Source of the DNA: Mycobacterium colombiense
GTDB lineage: Bacteria > Actinomycetota > Actinomycetes > Mycobacteriales > Mycobacteriaceae
Direction of reading: 5' to 3'
Assembly (NCBI RefSeq): GCF_003284935.1
Contig: NZ_QMEV01000048.1
Location: 1 to 40,318 of the forward strand
Length of the DNA stretch: 40,318 nt
The number at the start of each line of letters is the position of its first letter. Position 1 is the stretch's first letter. The notes beneath the pieces are model-generated. The model saw only the letters and a program-made list of their open reading frames with translations. It searched no databases and had not been told where the DNA came from. Position numbers and translations under genes: made by a program. Shown in pieces: positions 24,952-32,608 of the stretch.

Positions 24952-25239
24952 TCAACCGGTCAGCGCGGCGGATGTGAACAGCGGACCCCACTCCCGGCGG
25001 GCCGCGGATTGCGCGTCGACGAAGCTCGGTGTCTCCTCCCCGTCGCCCGCCAGGTGGACCAGCGCCCAAGCCATGGCGAAGACCGGCACCTTGTGCCGGA
25101 TTGCCGCGCCGTGCAATTCGTCCAGTGCGGCGTCGGAAGGACACCGGCGAAGACCGATGAGGATGCCCCGCGCGGTGTCGAGAATGCGGCCGGAGTTCGG
25201 GCCGCACGAAGTTTGGGCGGGGACCCAGTTCGTCGTCAT
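24952..25239 (-). CDS. ANTAR-domain RNA-binding protein
   Basis: 95 residues with AGGAGGT 9 bases before the ATG. Residues ~18-65 (ILDTARGILIGLRRCPSDAA and then LHGAAIRHKVPVFAMAWALV) match the ANTAR fold: a three-helix domain with the aaRGILxxxxxxs..AA pattern. ANTAR proteins bind twin RNA hairpins and act as antiterminators. There is no receiver or GAF sensor domain here, so this is a stand-alone ANTAR protein whose signal input is unclear. A short stem with a hexanucleotide loop lies just upstream (25273-25290), possibly in its own leader. Confidence 0.78.
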   Translation of the reverse strand: MTTNWVPAQTSCGPNSGRILDTARGILIGLRRCPSDAALDELHGAAIRHKVPVFAMAWALVHLAGDGEETPSFVDAQSAARREWGPLFTSAALTG

Positions 25240-25272
25240 GCTGTTGATACCTCCTGCTGCGCCCTGGCGAAA

Positions 25273-25290
25273 CCGCTACTCGCATAGCGG
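25273..25290 (-). promoter_or_regulatory. Hexaloop hairpin in the leader of the ANTAR gene
   Basis: CCGCTA and TAGCGG (six perfect pairs) enclose a six-base loop, read TGCGAG on the minus strand, with G at loop position 4. It lies 33 bases upstream of the ANTAR ATG. Known ANTAR targets are pairs of hairpins with hexaloops having A1 and G4. Here position 1 is T and I do not see a convincing second hairpin, so autoregulation is only a possibility. Confidence 0.35.
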
Positions 25291-25508
25291 CAGGAATCCG
25301 TGCGCGTCGTCGCGGCCGCAATCCCCAAAAGGCGCCCTGTGCAATGATTTGCGGATCCGTCGCGTTGTGCCAGTGCACCACTGACATTGATACGCGGCTG
25401 TGACCGTTTCGGGATCGGCTGCTCACCACGGAAATTCGCGACTTGTGGTATCGAAACAGGCTGTGAAACAGCGCAATTAGCGCGACGGCCACCCGACCGA
25501 CCGGCTTC

Positions 25509-26741
25509 CTAGAGAATCGCCCCGGCCTCCTTCGCCCTGGCGATCTCGTCCCAGTCGACGTCGAGTTCCAGCAGGATCTCTTCGGTGTGTTGCCCGTGCT
25601 CCGGGGCGCGGGCGGGAGCGGGTGGCGTCTCGTCGAATTGCACTGGGGCGGCAACGATTCGGTACTTCTCGCCGTGGTCGTCGACGTTGGTGACCACGTA
25701 GCCGTTGGGTTCGACCTGCGGGTCGTTGAGGGTTTCCCGCGGGGTCGCCAGCGCACCCCACACGCCCGGTTCGTCTGCGAGCACCGCCTGCCAGTGCGCG
25801 AGGTCGTGGCGGGCAAAGGTATTCGCCAGCAGCTCGGTCGCCGCGGCCGCATTGGCGATCAAATTGCTGGACGGGACGAATCGCCCGTCGTCGGCCAGTT
25901 CCGCGAGCCCCATGCGACGGCAGAAGCCGGCCCAGAACTTGTCGGGCTGCAAAAACACCAGTTGGATCCACCTGCCGTCGCTGGTCTTGTACCGGTTGAC
26001 GAGCGGGTTGATGGCCAGGCCGGGCGGCGCACCGGGGATCCCGTCGATATCGAAGAAGTCGGCCGCGCAAATGGACGGCGCTATCGACCACATCGCCTGC
26101 GCCAGCAGCGACGAGTCGACGATCGTCGGTTCGCCGGTGCGTTCCCGGTGAAACAGCGCGGCGCAGACGCCGCCGGCCAGCGTCGCCCCGCCCTGCAGGT
26201 CACCGAAGCCGGGCCCCTGCACCGCAGGGGTCTCACTGCCGAACGGTGTCAGCGTGTAGGCGACCCCGCCGCGGGCGAGATAGGTGGCCGCGTCGAAGCC
26301 GCCGCGGTCGCGGTCGGGACCGCGGACGCCCAGCCCGGTGCCGCGCGCGATGATGATCTTCGGGTTGAACGAGCGGATGTCCTCGACGGTCAGCCGGGCG
26401 CGTTCGAGCGCGCCGGGCAACCAATTGGTCAAGAACACATCGGCACTGGCCAACAGCCGGCCGAACAACTCGCGACCCGTGTCCGACTTGATGTCGATGG
26501 CGATGCTGCGCTTGCCGCGGTTGCCCAGCTCGAGGATGAAGTCGGCGTCGGGCCGGGCCGCTTCCCGGGTGAAGCCGCCGACCACCAGCGCCCGGCCCGG
26601 GTCACCGGAGGTGACGCCTTCCACCTTGATCACGTCGGCACCCCAGTCCGACAGGGCGGCCCCGGCCGAGGGCACATAGGTCCACGACGCCAGCTCGACG
26701 ACCCGCACCCCGCGCAGGACCCCGCCGTGCACGTCAGGCAT
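25509..26741 (-). CDS. Class III (CaiB/BaiF) CoA-transferase
   Basis: 410 residues from ATG 26741 (MPDVHGGVLRGVRVVELASW); GAGGGGG lies 8 bases upstream. An earlier in-frame ATG at 26765 has AAGGA directly adjacent, a poor spacing. Family features are VVELASWTYVPSAGAALSDWGADVIKVEG, then NRGKRSIAIDIKS, ADVFLTNWLPG, and the catalytic Asp, probably D181 in GFGDLQGGATLAGG. These enzymes move CoA between carboxylic acids through an acyl-aspartyl intermediate. It is divergent from the SDR/E1/Rieske operon, so it probably activates or recycles an acid of that pathway. The donor and acceptor are unknown. Confidence 0.93.
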   Translation of the reverse strand: MPDVHGGVLRGVRVVELASWTYVPSAGAALSDWGADVIKVEGVTSGDPGRALVVGGFTREAARPDADFILELGNRGKRSIAIDIKSDTGRELFGRLLASADVFLTNWLPGALERARLTVEDIRSFNPKIIIARGTGLGVRGPDRDRGGFDAATYLARGGVAYTLTPFGSETPAVQGPGFGDLQGGATLAGGVCAALFHRERTGEPTIVDSSLLAQAMWSIAPSICAADFFDIDGIPGAPPGLAINPLVNRYKTSDGRWIQLVFLQPDKFWAGFCRRMGLAELADDGRFVPSSNLIANAAAATELLANTFARHDLAHWQAVLADEPGVWGALATPRETLNDPQVEPNGYVVTNVDDHGEKYRIVAAPVQFDETPPAPARAPEHGQHTEEILLELDVDWDEIARAKEAGAIL

Positions 26742-27023
26742 CGCCCACCCCCTCGTCGTGTTCATTCCTTGCTATTTTAGATATTCTAGCTAGTCTTGGG
26801 CGTAGTGATAGCCCATCTGCAGGTCAGCGCAGTTTTTCGGGGAAGAGATGCGATGCAGCCGACCGAAGGTCTCACTGCGACGCCCGCCGCGGTGACCGCG
26901 CGCCGCGCCGCGCCGCGGACGGGACAGCGGTCGGATTCTTGCCGCTCGAGCATCAGTCGTGACGGCGAATGGCGTTGGGTGCCAACGCGGATCGCGATGT
27001 AGACACCGACGAAGGAACGGGCG
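26742..27023. promoter_or_regulatory. Divergent promoter region, CoA-transferase / catabolic operon
   Basis: 282 bp between the divergent genes. The segment 26763-26800 is sharply A/T-rich (for example GCTATTTTAGATATTCTAGC) and contains the perfect palindrome CTAGCTAG (26788-26795). Core promoters and perhaps an operator for the whole right-hand cluster probably lie there. No cognate regulator gene is adjacent. Confidence 0.5.
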
Positions 27024-27887
27024 ATGGGCAGGGTAACGGGCAAGGTGGCCGTGATCAGTGGCGCCGCGCGCGGGCAGGGCCGCTCTCACGCGCGGATGCT
27101 GGCCGCCGAAGGTGCGGACATCATCGCCGTGGATCTCTGCACCGACATCGACACCAATGAGTATCCGCTGGCGCGCCCCGAGGACCTGGACGAAACGGCA
27201 CGGCTGGTGGAGAAGGAGGGGCGGCGCGCGCACACCGCGGTCGCCGACGTCCGCGACCGCGTGGCCCTGTCGGCGGCCATCGATGAGGGCGTCGCCGAGC
27301 TCGGGCGCCTCGACATCGTGGTGGCCAACGCCGGCATCTGCCCACTGACCGCGGGACTGCCGCCGAAGGCCTTCGCCGACGCGGTGGACGTGGACCTCAT
27401 CGGCGTGCTCAACCTGGTGCACGCCAGCCTCAAACACCTGCAGGCCGGGGCGTCGATCGTCGTCATCGGCTCCAACGCGGCGTTCATGTCATCGATGAAC
27501 ACCACCGGTATCGACGGCGGTCCCGGCGGAGCGGGCTACGCGTTCGCGAAATTGGCCGCGGCGCACTATGTCAACGACTTCGCCCTGGCGCTGGCGCCGT
27601 TCTCCATCCGGATGAACGCGGTGCACCCGACGAACGTCAACACCGACATGCTGCACAGCGCGCCGATGTACCGGGCCTTCCGCCCCGACCTCAAGGAGCC
27701 GACCCGCGAGGACGCCGAACCGATCTTCCCGTTCGTCCAGGCGATGCCCATCCCCTACGTCGAACCCGAGGACATCAGCGAGGCGGTGCTGTTCCTCGCC
27801 TCCGACGCCGCCCGCTACATCACCGGACAGCAACTGCGCGTGGACGGCGGCGGCTTCCTCAAGGTCAAGCCGTGGTCGGGCGCGTGA
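27024..27887 (+). CDS. Mycofactocin-coupled SDR family oxidoreductase
   Basis: 287 residues. The Rossmann start KVAVISGAARGQGRSHARML has the Gly-rich loop at 12-19. It is followed by the extended insert typical of mycofactocin-associated SDRs (AVDLCTDIDTNEYPLARPED, residues ~35-55, then LDETARLVEKEGRRAHTAVADVRD) and NAG at ~106. The catalytic pair is Y172-xxx-K176. Such enzymes hold NAD tightly and pass electrons to mycofactocin while oxidising an alcohol; this is known of the subfamily. It is the first gene of the plus-strand operon, 43 bases before E1 alpha, so it probably oxidises a hydroxyl group of the pathway intermediate. The mycofactocin genes are not in this window. Confidence 0.92.
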   Translation: MGRVTGKVAVISGAARGQGRSHARMLAAEGADIIAVDLCTDIDTNEYPLARPEDLDETARLVEKEGRRAHTAVADVRDRVALSAAIDEGVAELGRLDIVVANAGICPLTAGLPPKAFADAVDVDLIGVLNLVHASLKHLQAGASIVVIGSNAAFMSSMNTTGIDGGPGGAGYAFAKLAAAHYVNDFALALAPFSIRMNAVHPTNVNTDMLHSAPMYRAFRPDLKEPTREDAEPIFPFVQAMPIPYVEPEDISEAVLFLASDAARYITGQQLRVDGGGFLKVKPWSGA

Positions 27888-27930
27888 CCGAGGTGACCCC
27901 AATCGTCATGCACCGCAACGGGACTCCACG

Positions 27931-28911
27931 ATGACCGAGGACCGCAAGATCCTACGACGCCTCTACGAACTGATGGTGCTCATGAAGGCGGCGGACGACC
28001 GGCTGTCCACGGGGATCGGCACCGGCGAGTTCATGTGCGTGTACTGGCCCTCCCGCGGCCAGGAGGCGATCGCCGCGGCGCTGGGTGTCGCGCTGCGGCC
28101 CGACGATCAATTGGTGACCACCTACCGCGGCCTGCACGATCTCATCGGCAAGGGGGTCCCCCTCGAGGAGATCTACGGCGAGATGATGGGCCGCGCCGTC
28201 GGCGCGAGCCGGGGCAAGGGCGGCACCATGCACATCGCCAAACCCGAGGTGGGCGTGATGCTTTCGACCGGCATCGTCGGCGCCGGGCCGCCGGTGGCCG
28301 TGGGCCTGGCGATGGCCGCCCAACGCAAGGGGCTCGACCGTGTCACGGTGGTCAGCTTCGGGGACGGCGCCACCAACACCGGCTCCTTCCACGAGGCCGC
28401 CAACATGGCCGCGCTCTGGGACCTGCCCATGGTCTTCGTCTGCCAGAACAACCAATACGCGGAGATGACCCCGACGGGCGACACCATGAAGCTCGAGCGG
28501 GTGGCCGATCGGGCCGCCGGATACGGGATGCCCGGGGTGCGCGTCGACGGCAACGATCCGCTGGCGGTGAAGGCGGCGCTCGACGAGGCGCTGCAGCGCG
28601 CCCGCGGCGGCGCCGGCCCCACCTTCATCGAATGCGTGACCTTCCGCTTCCGCGGCCACTATTTCGGCGACCGGATGCCCTACATGCCCAAGGATCAACT
28701 CGAGGCGGCGATGGCCGCCGATCCGGTGCCCCGGTTCCGCTCCTACCTCGCCGAGACGGGCAGCTGCGGCGGCGACGAGCTGGACCGGATGGACGCGCAG
28801 GCGGTGGCGGCGGTGCAGGGCGCGCTGCGCGCCGTCATGGCCGCGGATGCGGCATCGGTCGACGAGCTTGACCGCGACGTTTACGCGACGCCCATCGGGT
28901 TTCCGGTGTAG
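27931..28911 (+). CDS. 2-oxoacid/acetoin dehydrogenase E1 component, alpha subunit
   Basis: 326 residues of the thiamine-diphosphate-dependent E1 alpha family. It shows TTYRGLHDLIGKG, SRGKGGTMHIAKPE and the ThDP/Mg motif GDGATNTGSFHEAANMA (144-160) ending in the NN pair (N173, N174). With E1 beta it would decarboxylate a 2-oxo acid, or cleave acetoin, and pass the acyl unit to a lipoyl domain. The gene order E1 alpha, E1 beta (3-base gap), lipoyl protein (8-base overlap) supports one complex. It resembles acetoin-dehydrogenase-type E1 more than the pyruvate enzyme. The substrate is unknown. Confidence 0.93.
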   Translation: MTEDRKILRRLYELMVLMKAADDRLSTGIGTGEFMCVYWPSRGQEAIAAALGVALRPDDQLVTTYRGLHDLIGKGVPLEEIYGEMMGRAVGASRGKGGTMHIAKPEVGVMLSTGIVGAGPPVAVGLAMAAQRKGLDRVTVVSFGDGATNTGSFHEAANMAALWDLPMVFVCQNNQYAEMTPTGDTMKLERVADRAAGYGMPGVRVDGNDPLAVKAALDEALQRARGGAGPTFIECVTFRFRGHYFGDRMPYMPKDQLEAAMAADPVPRFRSYLAETGSCGGDELDRMDAQAVAAVQGALRAVMAADAASVDELDRDVYATPIGFPV

Positions 28912-28914
28912 GAC

Positions 28915-29913
28915 ATGGGCGACACCGAGATGACGATGCGCGAGGCGCTCAACCTCGCGCTGGACCAGGCGCTCGCGGCCGACGAACGGGTGTTCTTGCT
29001 CGGTGAGGACATCGCCGATCCCGGCGCATCCGGTCCCACCGCCGGGCTCTCGACGAAATACGGGCACGACCGCGTCCTGGACACCCCGATCTCGGAGGCC
29101 GCCATCCTCGGCGCGGCCATCGGCGCCGCCATCGACGGGCTCCTGCCGGTCGCCGAGATCATGATCATGGACTTCATCGGGATCGCCGCCGACCAACTGA
29201 TCAACAACGCCGCCAAACTGCGGTTCATGACCGCCGGCCGCACGTCGGCGCCGATCACCGTGCGCACCCAGGTGTACGCCGGGCTGGCCACCGGTGCGAC
29301 GCATTCGCAAAGCCTCGAGGCCTGGTTCATGCACGTTCCCGGGATGAAGGTGATCGTGCCGTCCACCCCGCGCGACGGCAAAGGTCTGCTGACCACGGCG
29401 ATCTTCGACCCCGACCCCTGCCTGTTCGTCGAAACCATCCGGTTGCAGAGCAAAAAGGGGCCGGTGCCCGTCGAGCCCGGCTTCTCGATCCCGCTGGGCC
29501 AGGCCGACATCAAGCGGCCCGGCACCGACGTGAGCCTGATCGGCTACGGACGCTGCGTGCACGACGCGCTCGCCGCGGCGGCCACCCTGGCCGACCAGGG
29601 CGTCGACGCCGAGGTCGTCGACCTGCGCACGCTGGTGCCGCTGGACCTCGACGCCATCGTCGACTCCGTCCGGCGCACTCACCGCGCCGTCATCGTGCAC
29701 GATGCGGTCCAATTCGCGGGCCCCGGAGCCGAAATCGCCGCCCTCCTGTCGGCCGAGTTGTTCGGCGAACTCGCCGCGCCCATCGAGCGGGCCGCCGCGC
29801 GGTTCGTGCCTAATCCGGCCGCCCCCGCGCTCGAAGCGCAGGTGTATCCGTCGCCGGCACGCATCGTCGCGGCGGCCCAGCGCACGCTGCAGAGGGCGAA
29901 GGTGCATGGCTGA
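28915..29913 (+). CDS. 2-oxoacid/acetoin dehydrogenase E1 component, beta subunit
   Basis: 332 residues starting MGDTEMTMREALNLALDQAL, with the ThDP-activating Glu region LLGEDIADPG. Other family blocks are RVLDTPISEAAILGAAIGAA, the central IVPSTPRDGKGLL and the C-terminal transketolase domain (ADIKRPGTDVSLIGYGRCVH; VVDLRTLVPLD). It pairs with the preceding alpha subunit as an alpha2beta2 E1. Its stop lies inside the start of the lipoyl gene. No E2 or E3 gene follows. Confidence 0.94.
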   Translation: MGDTEMTMREALNLALDQALAADERVFLLGEDIADPGASGPTAGLSTKYGHDRVLDTPISEAAILGAAIGAAIDGLLPVAEIMIMDFIGIAADQLINNAAKLRFMTAGRTSAPITVRTQVYAGLATGATHSQSLEAWFMHVPGMKVIVPSTPRDGKGLLTTAIFDPDPCLFVETIRLQSKKGPVPVEPGFSIPLGQADIKRPGTDVSLIGYGRCVHDALAAAATLADQGVDAEVVDLRTLVPLDLDAIVDSVRRTHRAVIVHDAVQFAGPGAEIAALLSAELFGELAAPIERAAARFVPNPAAPALEAQVYPSPARIVAAAQRTLQRAKVHG

Positions 29914-30142
29914 CTTCATCATTCGCATTCCGCGGGTCTCGGTGGCCGTGTCCGAGGCCGAACTCACCGGCCTGCTGGTCGGCGCCGGTGAGCACGTCGA
30001 GGCGGGCACGCCGATCTACGTCATCGCGACCGAAAAGGTGGAACAGGAAATCGAGGCGGGGGCATCCGGCACTGTGCGCTGGACGGGTCAGGTCGGGACC
30101 ACCTACGACATCGGCGCCGAAATCGGCGTCATCACGCCCTAA
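29906..30142 (+). CDS. Stand-alone lipoyl (biotinyl-lipoyl) domain protein
   Basis: Only 78 residues, equal to one lipoyl domain: MADFIIRIPRVSVAVSEAEL ... the hairpin turn ATEKVEQEIEAGASG with the modified Lys at K44, and a final GAEIGVI. It lacks the subunit-binding and acyltransferase domains of a normal E2. It overlaps E1 beta by 8 bases, so its production is coupled. It is probably the swinging-arm carrier for the E1 above. The acyl acceptor enzyme and dihydrolipoyl dehydrogenase must come from elsewhere, or the carrier may serve an atypical reaction. A biotin role is less likely beside an E1. Confidence 0.88.
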   Translation: MADFIIRIPRVSVAVSEAELTGLLVGAGEHVEAGTPIYVIATEKVEQEIEAGASGTVRWTGQVGTTYDIGAEIGVITP

Positions 30143-30166
30143 CGAGGAAAAGCTAACGAGGAAAGG
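30139..30166 (+). repeat. Tandem 14-bp repeat carrying two ribosome-binding sites
   Basis: CTAACGAGGAAAAG (30139-30152) is followed directly by CTAACGAGGAAAGG (30153-30166), one mismatch. The first copy contains the TAA stop of the lipoyl gene. Each carries a GAGGAAA purine run, and the second serves the crotonase ATG at 30176. It looks like a small slippage duplication that doubled the ribosome site. Confidence 0.75.
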
Positions 30167-30175
30167 TAGCGCCGC

Positions 30176-31048
30176 ATGGATCTCAACGAGACCCGCGAGA
30201 GAATCATCTACGAAAAAGAGGGCCCGATCGCCCGCATCACGCTGAACTGGCCGGAAAAGGCCAACGCGCAGGATCAGAAGCTGGCGGAAGAGGTCGACGC
30301 CGCGCTGGCCGACGCCGACCGCGACTACGACATCAAGGTGCTGGTGCTCAAAGCCAACGGCAAGGGCTTTTGTTCGGGACATGCGATCGGCAACAACGCG
30401 GTGGACTACCCGTCGTTCGTGGAGAACGCCATGGTGACCGGGCACCCGTGGAAGGCGCAGTCGGATCTGTTCGTCAAGCCCACGCTGAACCTGTGGGAGT
30501 TTTCCAAGCCCACGATCGCGCAGGTGCACGGCTACTGCGTGGGCGGCGGCACGCACATGGGCCTGACCACCGACATCGTCATCGCCTCCGAGGATGCCTA
30601 CTTCTCCTACCCGCCCCTGCAGGGGTTCGGGATGCCGTCGGGTGAATGCTCCATCGAGCCTTGGGTTTTCATGAACTGGCGCCGGGCCGCCTACTACCTG
30701 TTCACCGCCGAGGTCATCGACGCCAAGAAGGCCCTCGACGTCGGCCTGGTCAACGAGGTCGTCCCGCGCGACCAGCTCGACGGCAGGGTCGACGCCATCG
30801 CCCGCCATATCGCCCAGGCGCCGCTGACGACGCTGATGCTCACCAAGGCCAACCTCAAACGCGCCTGGGAGCTGATGGGCATGCGGGTGCACTGGCAGAG
30901 CTCCAACGACCTCGTCGCGCTCGCCTCGATCAGCAAGGACGTGCAGCAGCTGATCCAGACGGTCTTCAAGGACAAGGTGCTGCCCTCCGAGCATGCCCGC
31001 CGCCAGGCCGCGGCGGCCGCCCAGACCGACGGCGCCGCAACAACTTAG
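30176..31048 (+). CDS. Crotonase (enoyl-CoA hydratase/isomerase) family protein, ECH1
   Basis: 290 residues. The crotonase fold is clear: KVLVLKANGKGFCSGHAIGN (oxyanion-hole strand near 65-75), HGYCVGGGTHMGLTTDIVIASEDAYF (near 118-143) and PLTTLMLTKANLKRAWELMG. Aligned without gaps to classical hydratase (GGGCE ... QPEI), the two catalytic glutamates are replaced by His (GGGTH) and Pro (YPPLQ). Simple enoyl-CoA hydration is therefore unlikely; a C-C bond cleavage, hydrolysis or isomerisation on a CoA ester is more plausible, by inference. It lies 9 bases before the CoA ligase start and belongs to the catabolic operon. A related paralog lies at 35783-36676. Confidence 0.92.
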   Translation: MDLNETRERIIYEKEGPIARITLNWPEKANAQDQKLAEEVDAALADADRDYDIKVLVLKANGKGFCSGHAIGNNAVDYPSFVENAMVTGHPWKAQSDLFVKPTLNLWEFSKPTIAQVHGYCVGGGTHMGLTTDIVIASEDAYFSYPPLQGFGMPSGECSIEPWVFMNWRRAAYYLFTAEVIDAKKALDVGLVNEVVPRDQLDGRVDAIARHIAQAPLTTLMLTKANLKRAWELMGMRVHWQSSNDLVALASISKDVQQLIQTVFKDKVLPSEHARRQAAAAAQTDGAATT

Positions 31049-31057
31049 GGATTGCCG

Positions 31058-32587
31058 GTGAACATCGCCGAGCACGCGATCGCCGCCGCAGGGTCGCCGG
31101 CCCTGATCACCGACGGCGGCACGATCTCGTTCGGCGAACTGCACACCCGCAGCCGGCGGGTGGCCGCCGCGTTGCACGGGGCGGGGCTGCGCCGCGGCGA
31201 CGGGATTGCGCTGGTGCTGCCGAACCGCCCGGAGTTCCTCGAAATCACCTGGGGCGCCCAACTTTCCGGCCTCTACTACACCGCCGTGAACACCCACTTC
31301 CTTGCCGAGGAGGTCAGCTACGTCATCGACGACTCGGACGCCAAGGCGGTGTTCGTCGATGCCGCGATGCCCCAACTGGCCGCGCACATCCGAAACGCCA
31401 ACGCCGTGGTGGTCGCGCATTTCTCGGTCGGCGGCCCGCTGCCCGGCTGGCGATCCTACGAGGACGCGCTGGCGGCGGCCGGGGAGCCCCCACCCCTTTC
31501 GGACGGATCGGAGATGCTGTATTCGTCCGGGACCACCGGGCGGCCCAAGGCGGTGCGGCGGCCGCTTCCCGTCGACGGCAACGGATCCTGGGCGCAGTCG
31601 GTGCTCGAACTGGCGCTCATTCACAAATACGCTATGAACTCCTCGAGCGTGTACCTGTCCCCCGCACCGCTGTATCACGCGGCCGGGGTGAACTACACCA
31701 TGGCGGTTAACCGGGTGGGCGCAGCGTCGGTCCTCATGCCCAGATTCGACGCCGAGGCGATGTTGCGCCTGATCGAGGCCCACCGGGTGACCCACGCGCA
31801 GTTCGTGCCGACGATGTTCGTGCGCATGCTCAAGTTGCCCGCGCCGGTTCGGGAGCGCTACGACGTCTCCAGCTTGCGGTGCGTCATTCACGCGGCCGCA
31901 CCGTGCCCGGTCGACGTGAAACACCGGATGATGGACTGGTTTGGCCCCATCATCCACGAATACTACGGTGGCACCGAAGGTTTCGCGGGCACCACGATCG
32001 GCCCCAGCGAGTGGCTCGACCATCCCGGGTCGGTGGGTGTTCCGATGGCCCCGGTGCACGTGGTCGGCGAGGACGGGCGCGAGCTTCCCGTCGGCGAATC
32101 CGGCGAACTCTATTTCGAGGGTGGACCGGACTTCGAATACTTCAAGGACCCCGCCAAAACCGCATCGGTGTCCAACGAGCGCGGCTGGCGATCGCTCGGC
32201 GACATGGGCTATGTCGACGCCGACGGCTATTTGTACCTCACCGACCGCTCTTCGTTCATGATCGTCTCCGGCGGGGTCAACATCTACCCGCAAGAGGCGG
32301 AGAATCTGCTTGTCATGCATCCGAAGCTGGTGGACGCGGCGGTGTTCGGGGTTCCCAACGATGAGTTCGGCGAAGAGGTCAAGGCCGTCGTGCAGCCGGC
32401 CGATGGCGTGGCGCCCGGACCCGAGCTGGAGGCCGAACTCATCGAATATTGCCGGGCGCACCTGGCCGGGTACAAGTGCCCGCGCACCGTCGAATTCGGC
32501 TCCCTGCCGCGCGACCCGAACGGAAAGCTCTACAAGAGACGCCTGCGCGACCGCTACTGGCAAGGACGGGTGTCGCGGATCGTGTGA
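31058..32587 (+). CDS. Acyl-CoA ligase (FadD-type AMP-binding enzyme)
   Basis: About 509 residues from GTG 31058 (NIAEHAIAAAGSPALITDGG); AGGGA is 6 bases upstream. The TTG at 31052 is directly adjacent to that site and less likely. ANL-family motifs are the P-loop YSSGTTGRPKAV (A3), YYGGTEG (A5), YLTDRSSFMIVSGGVNIYPQEAE (A7-A8) and the C-terminal NGKLYKRRLRDR with the adenylating Lys (A10). It activates a carboxylic acid to its CoA ester through an acyl-adenylate. It sits between a crotonase and a Rieske oxygenase, so the substrate is probably the pathway acid rather than an ordinary fatty acid. Confidence 0.93.
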   Translation: MNIAEHAIAAAGSPALITDGGTISFGELHTRSRRVAAALHGAGLRRGDGIALVLPNRPEFLEITWGAQLSGLYYTAVNTHFLAEEVSYVIDDSDAKAVFVDAAMPQLAAHIRNANAVVVAHFSVGGPLPGWRSYEDALAAAGEPPPLSDGSEMLYSSGTTGRPKAVRRPLPVDGNGSWAQSVLELALIHKYAMNSSSVYLSPAPLYHAAGVNYTMAVNRVGAASVLMPRFDAEAMLRLIEAHRVTHAQFVPTMFVRMLKLPAPVRERYDVSSLRCVIHAAAPCPVDVKHRMMDWFGPIIHEYYGGTEGFAGTTIGPSEWLDHPGSVGVPMAPVHVVGEDGRELPVGESGELYFEGGPDFEYFKDPAKTASVSNERGWRSLGDMGYVDADGYLYLTDRSSFMIVSGGVNIYPQEAENLLVMHPKLVDAAVFGVPNDEFGEEVKAVVQPADGVAPGPELEAELIEYCRAHLAGYKCPRTVEFGSLPRDPNGKLYKRRLRDRYWQGRVSRIV

Positions 32588-32608
32588 TGTGACCCGAGGG
32601 ATGACGAG

